NCBI GenBank assembly: GCA_020430675.1
Contig: JAGQJJ010000344.1
Span: 1-5,253 of the forward strand
DNA: 5,253 nucleotides
Source of the DNA: Myxococcales bacterium
GTDB lineage: Bacteria > Myxococcota > Bradymonadia > UBA7976 > UBA1532
Direction: 5' to 3'
This document shows positions 1 through 5,253 of the stretch, one piece after another. Position 1 is the first letter of the stretch, and each line of letters begins with the position of its first letter. Position numbers and translations under genes: made by a program. A model generated the notes under the pieces. That model saw nothing but the letters and a program-made list of their open reading frames with translations, was not told the DNA's origin and searched no databases.

Positions 1-97
1 CGATCGCACAACGCATCGCCCCCCTCATCGAGGTCCGGCCCACGATCTCACAACGCATCGCCCCCCTCATCGAGGCGCTGCCCACGGTCGCACACCG
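1..97. repeat. 42-bp tandem repeat, two full copies plus a degenerate third
   Basis: Copy 1 (1-42) and copy 2 (43-84) match at 38 of 42 positions. The differences are one base at unit position 6 and three in the stretch GGTCCGG versus GGCGCTG. A third copy begins at 85 and matches the first 13 bases at 11 positions before decaying. The array may continue to the left of the window. The period is exactly 14 codons. Two frames stay open through it. A plus-strand frame (codons from position 3, stop TGA 177-179) reads IAQRIAPLIEVRPT then ISQRIAPLIEALPT. A minus-strand frame has a possible ATG at 151-149 and repeats a TSMRGAMRC-like unit. Both have a high share of G or C at third positions, so the sequence does not decide between a repeat-containing gene end and intergenic repeats. 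Confidence 0.8.
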
Positions 98-170
98 CGC
101 GGGTTCGCATCTGTTGCACCGCGAGCGGACACCCACTGGCACGCTGCGCATCGTGGCTTGCCTTCGGCGC

Positions 171-190
171 AGGAAGTGATGGGAAGTGAT
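171..190. repeat. 10-bp direct repeat pair
   Basis: AGGAAGTGAT (171-180) is followed immediately by GGGAAGTGAT (181-190), a 9-of-10 match. The first copy contains the TGA (177-179) that closes the plus-strand frame running through the 42-bp repeats. It may be a small slippage duplication. No function is assigned. Confidence 0.6.
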
Positions 191-191
191 G

Positions 192-206
192 AACGCAGGG
201 TGCGTT
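192..206. other. Perfect 6-bp hairpin, possible weak terminator
   Basis: AACGCA, a GGG loop and TGCGTT form a perfect 6-bp stem. It lies 12 nt after the TGA at 177-179 that would end a plus-strand gene entering from the left. No T-run follows on either side, so it is not a convincing intrinsic terminator. It could equally be a chance palindrome. Confidence 0.3.
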
Positions 207-234
207 GGCCGGAGAGTCATGCTATGGATGAGTC

Positions 235-429
235 ATGGTGGAAACTCGCCATGCGATGAGCCGGTCAGCCTTGGCGTCCTGGGCCGACGCGATGGGTGAC
301 ATCCTACCCGAAGTCATGACGCTCGAAGCCATGATGCGGTGCCGGAGCGTGGCGCGGGTTCCCACCGAGGACGCCCAAGGCAAGACATGGCCATGGCATA
401 CGGCCAGGCGTCAGCGAGGTGAAGCATGA
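235..429 (+). CDS. Doubtful small ORF overlapping the next gene by ATGA
   Basis: This is a 64-codon frame of unknown product that resembles no family I recognise. Two things favour it. Its TGA (427-429) overlaps the ATG of the following membrane-protein gene in the 4-nt ATGA arrangement typical of coupled bacterial genes. Its third codon positions are also G/C enriched (about 45 of 63 codons, more so in the first 40). Against it are its short length, no clear ribosome binding site before 235, an Arg/Trp/His-rich tail, and a competing minus-strand frame over the same bases. There is no signal peptide or membrane segment. It may be only leader sequence of the downstream gene; treat it as a candidate. 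Confidence 0.2.
   Translation: MVETRHAMSRSALASWADAMGDILPEVMTLEAMMRCRSVARVPTEDAQGKTWPWHTARRQRGEA
416..422 (+). promoter_or_regulatory. Ribosome binding site for the membrane protein
   Basis: GAGGTGA lies just before the ATG at 426. The GAGG core (416-419) sits 6 nt upstream of the start, which supports 426 as the initiation codon. Confidence 0.6.
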
Positions 430-1124
430 CACCGTCAGATCTGCCACCGCCGCCGCGCCCGGTCCCGCTTCGGCTCCAAGTCATGCTGCGTCTGGGCGGG
501 TCGAACTCGGCCGAACTCCTCCTGGGCATCCTCTTGCTTTCGTTTGCGCTCGGGTGGTGCCTGCTGCCCATCGCCCAGGCCGACCCGAGCGACTTTTGGC
601 CTGAGGCTCTGTCGATCCAATTTGCCGTCTTTGGCGTCCTTCTTGTGGCGGCCTATGTCGCGCTCTTCATCGCGATCGGGCGGTGCATCCTGGCGCTGAT
701 CCGAGGCATGCGCGCCGGCCAGCAGATGGTCGGCCTCGCCCGCGATGGGCATCTCACCGCGGGGCGACTGGTGGACTGGCTCGATCCAGGCATTGGCGGG
801 CACCGAATGATGGGGAGACGGCACGAGCGAATCATCGAGTTCGACGATGAGACCGGCCGTACCTGGCGGACCAGCGATATCGTCATCACCGACGGCATGT
901 TCGTGCCGGTCGCCGAAGGGGAGCGCGTCGACATCCTGTACGCGCCGAACGATCCCAATCGGTCGGTTATATTGGGCGACAGCGACGATCTGCGGCTCGA
1001 GGCCGACGGCACGTGGCGCGTGCCCGACATCGCCGGCTTCGTGGCCGCGGCTTTCATCGGCTTCGTCGCCCTGCTCGTGTTTGGCGTGGTTGTCTACGGC
1101 GTGATCGAGGGGCTCACCGACTGA
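426..1124 (+). CDS. DUF3592-like three-helix membrane protein
   Basis: A 232-residue protein of unknown function. The N-terminus is short and proline-rich (PPPPRP, residues 7-12). Hydrophobic segments lie at about 31-50, 63-85 and 203-227. Between the second and third is a polar domain of about 110 residues, predicted to be mainly beta. Its pattern matches the DUF3592 family: an opening TAGRLVDW strand (111-118), a hydrophobic strand with an acidic end (RIIEFDDETGR), then a closing GERVDILYAPNDPNRSVIL motif (165-183), equivalent to the family's G-x-x-V-x-V-x-Y-D-P-x-N-P. The Tyr-Asp of that motif is Tyr-Ala here. The family is common in bacterial membranes and has no established activity. There is no catalytic motif and no cleavable signal peptide. 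Sampled lines of the gene are less GC-rich than the operon. The neighbouring operon runs toward it, so a shared metabolic role is not implied. The family assignment rests on motif recognition alone. Confidence 0.85.
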   Translation: MTPSDLPPPPRPVPLRLQVMLRLGGSNSAELLLGILLLSFALGWCLLPIAQADPSDFWPEALSIQFAVFGVLLVAAYVALFIAIGRCILALIRGMRAGQQMVGLARDGHLTAGRLVDWLDPGIGGHRMMGRRHERIIEFDDETGRTWRTSDIVITDGMFVPVAEGERVDILYAPNDPNRSVILGDSDDLRLEADGTWRVPDIAGFVAAAFIGFVALLVFGVVVYGVIEGLTD

Positions 1125-1143
1125 TCCCTTGCGACGCCGCCGG

Positions 1144-2057
<914 letters not shown>

Positions 2058-2061
<4 letters not shown>

Positions 2062-2486
2062 GACAGCGACTTCGGGCCGAGCGCGGCGGCGCGCTCGCGA
2101 ATCCAGGCGACGATGCTCTCCAGCGTGCTGCCGGGGCCGAAGACCTCGGCGACGCCGGCTTCGCGCAGGGCGGGCACGTCGGCGGCGGGGATGATACCGC
2201 CGCCAAAGACCACCACATCGTCGGCGCCCCGGGCGCGCAGCGCTTCGATGACCGCCGGGAAGAGCGTGCCGTGCGCGCCGCTGAGGATGCTGAGGCCGAC
2301 GAAGTCGACGTCCTCCTGCACCGCGGCGTTGGCGATGGTCTCGGGCGTCTGGTGCAGGCCGGTGTAGATGACCTCCATGCCCGCGTCGCGCAGGGCGCGC
2401 GCGATCACCTTGGCCCCGCGGTCGTGGCCGTCGAGCCCCGGCTTGCCGATGAGCACCCGAATGCGGGTCTCGCCCGTGGCTTTCAC
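2058..2486 (-). CDS. Stand-alone B12-binding subunit of a methylmalonyl-CoA mutase family enzyme
   Basis: Small cobalamin-binding subunit of a two-subunit acyl-CoA mutase, 142 residues from the chosen start. It contains a single Rossmann-like B12 domain. DGHDRG (residues 19-24) is the D-x-H-x-x-G motif whose His21 replaces dimethylbenzimidazole as the lower cobalt ligand. [11 protein letters not shown] (65-75) is the S-x-L segment that holds the nucleotide tail, and VVFGGGIIP (93-101) is the glycine-rich loop. The large substrate-binding subunit (a TIM barrel of about 520-560 residues) is absent from this window and is not fused here. Sequence alone does not separate methylmalonyl-CoA, isobutyryl-CoA and 2-hydroxyisobutyryl-CoA mutase small subunits. 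The acyl-CoA dehydrogenase gene lies 23 nt upstream and HMG-CoA lyase overlaps downstream by 4 nt. A GTG at 2492 would add two residues but sits only 1 nt after the Shine-Dalgarno sequence. The GTG at 2486 is 7 nt away and is preferred. Confidence 0.93.
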
Positions 2487-2493
2487 TCGCACT

Positions 2494-2499
2494 CTCCTT
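2494..2499 (-). promoter_or_regulatory. Ribosome binding site deciding the mutase-subunit start
   Basis: On the minus strand AAGGAG occupies 2499-2494, in the gap after the acyl-CoA dehydrogenase stop. Spacing to the GTG at 2486 is 7 nt and to the GTG at 2492 only 1 nt, so the downstream GTG is the likely initiator. It is the strongest Shine-Dalgarno sequence I see in the operon. Confidence 0.7.
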
Positions 2500-2509
2500 C
2501 GCGCGGCCG

Positions 2510-3652
2510 TCAGGCCACGCCGCGCAGCACCTCGCGCGCGATGACGATGCGCTGCACTTCGCTGGTGCCTTCATAGATGCGCATCACCCGCACGTCGCGC
2601 AAGAGCTGCTCGGCGGCGTGGCCGCGGGTGAAACCGTCGGCGCCGATGATGCGCAGGGCGCGCTGGCAGACGCGGTGGGCCATCTCGGTGCAGTAGAGCT
2701 TGGCCATCGCCGCCTCGCGCACCAGTGAGGCGCCAGCGTCCTTGAGGGCGGCGGCGCGCAGGCAGAGCAGCCAGCCGGCGTCGAGCTCGACGACGCAATC
2801 GGCGAGCAAACGCTGCTTCTCGGGGAAGTCGACCGGCGGGTCTTCGGCGACCGCTTGCAGGTGCTCGCGGGCCAGGCGCAGCGCGTGGGTGGCCACGCCG
2901 CAGGCCTGGGCGCTGACGCCGATGCGGCCGCCGTCGAGGCTGCTCATCGCGATCTTGAAGCCGATGCCCTCGGGGCCCAGCCGTCGCGACTCGGGCACCC
3001 GCGCGCCTTCGAGCACGAGCTGGGTGGTCGTCGAGGCGTGCAGGCCCATCTTCTCTTCGGGGCGCGCCGCGCTCAGCCCCGGCGTGTCGGCGTCGACCAG
3101 AAACGCGCTGATGCCGCGGGCGCGCGCCGCCGGATCGGTCGAGGCCATGACCAGATAGACCCCGGCGTGGCCGCCGCTGGTGACCCAGGCTTTGGTGCCG
3201 TCGAGCACGTAATGGTCGCCGTCGCGCACCGCGCGGGTGCGCAGGCTGGCGGCGTCGCTGCCGCTGCCGGGCTCGCTGAGGCTGAAGCCGGCCGCCGGCC
3301 AGACGCCGCCGGTGATGCGCGGCAGGTAATGGGCCTTCTGCGCTGCGTCGCCGAAGCGCTGGATGGCCTCGGCGACCATATTGGTGACCATCATGCCGAC
3401 GGTGGTGCCCGCGCAGGCGCCGGCCAGCTCGCGCACGGCGAGCGCGTAGGCCGCCACGCCCGCGCCGCGGCCGCCGTGCTCGCGGGCGATGTTCACGCCC
3501 AGCAGGCCGTTGCGCCCCAGCTTTTGCAGCGTCTCGCCGGGGAAGCGCTCGGTGGCGTCCAGCTCAGCCGCCGCCGGGGCGAGCAGCACCCGCGCGGCGG
3601 CGGCGGCGGCGTCGCGGGTCTCGGTCTGGGCGGCGGTCAGGTTGAGCTGCAT
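2510..3652 (-). CDS. Acyl-CoA dehydrogenase, short/medium straight-chain type
   Basis: FAD-dependent alpha,beta-dehydrogenation of an acyl-CoA, with electrons normally passed to electron-transfer flavoprotein. From ATG 3652 it is 380 residues, the standard length. The N-terminal helical domain (about 5-115) is followed by [11 protein letters not shown] (123-133), the family signature at the flavin and substrate site. A beta domain with [10 protein letters not shown] comes next. The C-terminal helical domain has [14 protein letters not shown] and ends with [10 protein letters not shown]. Glu361 of YEG aligns with the catalytic base of butyryl- and medium-chain enzymes. Isovaleryl-CoA dehydrogenases lack Glu there and carry it elsewhere, so a straight-chain substrate such as butyryl-CoA is favoured despite the HMG-CoA lyase downstream. 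An in-frame GTG at 3673, abutting the preceding stop, would give 387 residues. The ATG has AGAGG 7 nt upstream and leaves the usual N-terminus before LTAAQ. Exact chain length cannot be read from the sequence. Confidence 0.95.
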   Translation of the reverse strand: MQLNLTAAQTETRDAAAAAARVLLAPAAAELDATERFPGETLQKLGRNGLLGVNIAREHGGRGAGVAAYALAVRELAGACAGTTVGMMVTNMVAEAIQRFGDAAQKAHYLPRITGGVWPAAGFSLSEPGSGSDAASLRTRAVRDGDHYVLDGTKAWVTSGGHAGVYLVMASTDPAARARGISAFLVDADTPGLSAARPEEKMGLHASTTTQLVLEGARVPESRRLGPEGIGFKIAMSSLDGGRIGVSAQACGVATHALRLAREHLQAVAEDPPVDFPEKQRLLADCVVELDAGWLLCLRAAALKDAGASLVREAAMAKLYCTEMAHRVCQRALRIIGADGFTRGHAAEQLLRDVRVMRIYEGTSEVQRIVIAREVLRGVA

Positions 3653-3659
3653 GGACGAG

Positions 3660-3664
3660 CCTCT
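3660..3664 (-). promoter_or_regulatory. Ribosome binding site deciding the acyl-CoA dehydrogenase start
   Basis: AGAGG on the minus strand (3664-3660) is 7 nt before the ATG at 3652. The alternative GTG at 3673 lies upstream of this site and has only a weak AGTAG-like sequence before it. Confidence 0.55.
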
Positions 3665-3673
3665 GGCAGACAC

Positions 3674-4453
3674 CTACTCATTGCGAAACGCAGGCGCCCG
3701 CTTCTCCAGGAAGGCCTGCATGCCCTCGCGGGCGTCGGCCGAGTCGAACAGGTTGGCAAAAGCCTCGCGCTCGAAGGCGTTGGCGGTGGCCAGCGGGGCC
3801 TCGGCGCCGCGGGCCTGCACGGTCTTGGCGAGGCGCACCGCGACCGGACCCTGGCTGGCGATCTCGGCGGCCTTGGCCCGGACGCGGTCGAGCAGGTCGG
3901 CGGCCGGGAAGACGTCGAGACAGAGCCCCATCGCCTTCGCTTCGTCGGCCTTGACCATGCGGCCGCTGAAGATCAGCTCGGCCGCGGCCATGGCGCCGAT
4001 GCGCCGCGCCAGCCGCTGGGTGCCGCCGAAGCCGGGGATGAGGCCCAGCTTGACCTCGGGCTGGCCGAAGCGCGCGTTGTCGCCGGCGTAGACCAGATCG
4101 CAGGCCAGGCTCAGCTCGCAGCCGCCGCCGAGGCAATAGCCGTTGACCGCGGCGATGACCGGCACCGGCAGCGACTCGATGGCGTTGAGCACGCGGTGGC
4201 CCTGAAACGCAAAGCGTCGCGCCTCGCGAGGGCCCAGCGACGACATCTGGGCGATGTCGGCGCCAGCGACAAAGGCCTTGCCGCCCGCGCCGGTGATGAT
4301 GAGCACCCGCAGGTCGGTCAGCTCGGCGATGTGGGCCAGCGTCTCTTCGAGGGCGTCGAGCACCGCCGAGTCGAGCGCGTTGAGGGCCTGCGGCCGGTTG
4401 ATGGTCAGCGTGCCGATGCCGCCATCGCGTTCGAAGAGCACCACGTCCGACAT
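3674..4453 (-). CDS. Enoyl-CoA hydratase (crotonase family)
   Basis: Reversible hydration of trans-2-enoyl-CoA to 3-hydroxyacyl-CoA, probably short-chain (crotonyl-CoA) given its neighbours. The protein is 259 residues, the typical single-domain crotonase length. FVAGADIAQM (61-70) supplies one half of the oxyanion hole. NGYCLGGGCELSLACD (104-119) supplies Gly110 of the hole and catalytic Glu113. FGQPEVKLGLIPGFGGTQR (129-147) supplies the second catalytic Glu133. Both glutamates of the rat mitochondrial hydratase are kept, which argues for true hydratase activity and against isomerase-only or dehalogenase-type relatives. The ATG at 4453 lies 3 nt after the dehydrogenase stop. Its ribosome binding site lies inside the end of that gene, so the two are likely coupled. 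It ends with TAG directly before the acyl-CoA dehydrogenase leader. Confidence 0.96.
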   Translation of the reverse strand: MSDVVLFERDGGIGTLTINRPQALNALDSAVLDALEETLAHIAELTDLRVLIITGAGGKAFVAGADIAQMSSLGPREARRFAFQGHRVLNAIESLPVPVIAAVNGYCLGGGCELSLACDLVYAGDNARFGQPEVKLGLIPGFGGTQRLARRIGAMAAAELIFSGRMVKADEAKAMGLCLDVFPAADLLDRVRAKAAEIASQGPVAVRLAKTVQARGAEAPLATANAFEREAFANLFDSADAREGMQAFLEKRAPAFRNE

Positions 4454-4456
4454 CGG

Positions 4457-5253
4457 TCAGCCCTTCTCGTAATTGTAGAAACCGCGCCCGGACTTGCGGC
4501 CGAGCCAGCCGGCCTCGACGTACTGCCGCAACAGCGGGCAGGGCCGATACTTGCTGTCGCCGGTGCCCTTGTGCAGCACCTCCATGATGGCGAGGCAGGT
4601 GTCGAGCCCGATGAAGTCGGCCAGCGTGAGCGGGCCCATGGGCTGGTTGGTGCCGAGCTTCATGCCGGTGTCGATGTCTTCGACGGTGCCGATGCCCTCG
4701 TAGAGCACGACCACCGCTTCGTTGATCATCGGCATGAGCACGCGGTTGATGATGAAGCCGGGCATGTCGCGCGAGACGACCGTCGTCTTGCCCAGGCGCG
4801 CGGAGAGCGCGGCGATGGCCTCGTAGGTCTCGTCGGTGGTGGCGAGGCCGCGGATCAACTCGACCAGCTTCATCACCGGCACCGGGTTCATGAAGTGCAT
4901 GCCGATGAAACGATCGGGCCGTGAGGTCTTGGCGGCCATGCGCGTGATCGGGATCGACGAGGTGTTGCTGGCGAACAGCGTGGATGGCCCGCAGACGCCG
5001 TCGAGGCCGGTGAAGATGCTGGTCTTCAGCGCCTCGTTCTCGTTGACCGCTTCGATGACCACCTGGGCGTCGACCAGCGGGGCGAGGCCGTCGATCGGGC
5101 GGATGCGCTCGGCGACCTCCTGCGCGGCGTCGGAGGTGAGGCGGCCCTTCTCCACCTCGCGGGCGAGGCGCTTGAGCACGCCCGCCTTGCCGGCCTCGGC
5201 GCGGGAGAGGTCGGCGTCGCCGAGCAGCACGGTGAGGCCGGCGGTGGCGGCGA
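4457..5253 (-). CDS. hbd: 3-hydroxybutyryl-CoA dehydrogenase, N-terminus outside the window
   Basis: NAD(P)-dependent interconversion of 3-hydroxybutyryl-CoA and acetoacetyl-CoA. 264 codons are visible. Usual length is about 282-290 residues, so roughly 20 are missing beyond the right edge, including the start and the G-x-G-x-x-G dinucleotide loop. The visible N-terminal part resumes the Rossmann fold (AATAGLTVLLGDADL), followed by VIEAVNENEALK and the FASNTSS turn. GMHFMNPVPVMKLVELI carries the catalytic His (codon 4897-4895) and its partner Glu (codon 4861-4859). The C-terminal helical domain has DMPGFIINRVLMPMINEA, with the conserved Asn, and GPLTLADFIGLD. The end, GRGFYNYEKG, is typical for the family. 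A GTG at 5230 is in frame but lies inside the NAD domain; it is an ordinary Val codon, not the start. The length and lack of a fused hydratase show a single-function enzyme, not a FadB-type fusion. It is the first visible gene of the operon. Confidence 0.96.
   Translation of the reverse strand, partial: AATAGLTVLLGDADLSRAEAGKAGVLKRLAREVEKGRLTSDAAQEVAERIRPIDGLAPLVDAQVVIEAVNENEALKTSIFTGLDGVCGPSTLFASNTSSIPITRMAAKTSRPDRFIGMHFMNPVPVMKLVELIRGLATTDETYEAIAALSARLGKTTVVSRDMPGFIINRVLMPMINEAVVVLYEGIGTVEDIDTGMKLGTNQPMGPLTLADFIGLDTCLAIMEVLHKGTGDSKYRPCPLLRQYVEAGWLGRKSGRGFYNYEKG
4461..4468 (-). promoter_or_regulatory. Ribosome binding site within the end of the upstream gene
   Basis: GAGAAGGG on the minus strand (4468-4461) lies within the last codons of the 3-hydroxybutyryl-CoA dehydrogenase gene (Glu-Lys-Gly). 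It is 7 nt before the hydratase ATG, so ribosomes finishing the first gene cover the start site of the second. Confidence 0.65.

Noticed and set aside
1..97. CRISPR array
   Set aside because: The 42-bp units are repeated end to end with no unique spacers, and no cas gene is present.
269..380. Imperfect inverted repeat CCTTGGCGTCC (269-279) and GGACGCCCAAGG (369-380)
   Set aside because: Needs a one-base gap, has a spacer of about 90 nt, and has no transposase or target duplication nearby. It is compatible with chance.
386..395. Palindrome CATGGCCATG as a possible operator
   Set aside because: A single 10-bp palindrome with no second copy and no recognisable promoter beside it. Too weak to call.
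314..571. 85-codon minus-strand ORF overlapping the start of the membrane-protein gene
   Set aside because: It is antisense to the start of a better-supported gene, has no clear ribosome binding site or domain, and has an Arg/Ser/Pro-rich product typical of a shadow frame.
2062..2574. N-terminal extension of the HMG-CoA lyase frame, suggesting a longer or fused protein
   Set aside because: The extension overlaps the B12-binding subunit in another frame and encodes Arg/Ala-rich sequence with no recognisable domain. The lyase family N-terminus begins at the ATG at 2061.
2855..4924. 689-codon plus-strand open frame across three operon genes
   Set aside because: It runs antisense through well-conserved dehydrogenase, hydratase and acyl-CoA dehydrogenase sequences. 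Its product is a low-complexity Gly/Ala/His/Asp-rich string without domains. Long antisense frames are expected where the true genes have very high G/C at third positions.

Overview
This is a GC-rich bacterial window. Sampled lines of the acyl-CoA operon are about 70% GC or more, and the left third is somewhat lower. It is mostly one tightly packed minus-strand operon for acyl-CoA metabolism. The gene content and the stand-alone cobalamin-binding mutase subunit would fit a high-GC proteobacterium or a myxobacterial/deltaproteobacterial relative. That placement is an inference; nothing in the window (no rRNA or marker gene) fixes the taxonomy.

Layout. Positions 1-425 hold no securely recognised gene. 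They contain a 42-bp tandem repeat at the left edge, a 10-bp direct repeat, a small perfect hairpin and one doubtful 64-codon ORF. Positions 426-1124 (+) encode a three-helix membrane protein with a DUF3592-like extramembrane domain. It converges on the operon, leaving only 19 nt between the two stop codons and no visible intrinsic terminator. From the right edge down to 1144, all on the minus strand and in transcription order, lie: 3-hydroxybutyryl-CoA dehydrogenase (N-terminus beyond the window), a crotonase-type enoyl-CoA hydratase, a straight-chain-type acyl-CoA dehydrogenase, a free-standing B12-binding subunit of a methylmalonyl-CoA mutase family enzyme, and hydroxymethylglutaryl-CoA lyase.

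How they work together. The first three enzymes interconvert 3-hydroxyacyl-CoA, enoyl-CoA and acyl-CoA, as in short-chain beta-oxidation or its reverse. The B12 subunit must pair with a large mutase subunit that is not in this window. It could connect the C4 pool to succinyl-CoA (methylmalonyl-CoA mutase), isobutyryl-CoA or 2-hydroxyisobutyryl-CoA. HMG-CoA lyase yields acetyl-CoA and acetoacetate, the last step of leucine breakdown, so the operon as a whole looks catabolic (fatty acids and branched-chain amino acids). Genes are separated by 3, 21 and 23 nt and by one 4-nt ATGA overlap, which indicates one transcript with translational coupling. The promoter must lie to the right of the window.

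No previously undescribed system is evident. The points worth a second look are the orphan mutase subunit in a C4-CoA operon, the 14-codon tandem repeat at the left edge, and several start-site decisions.
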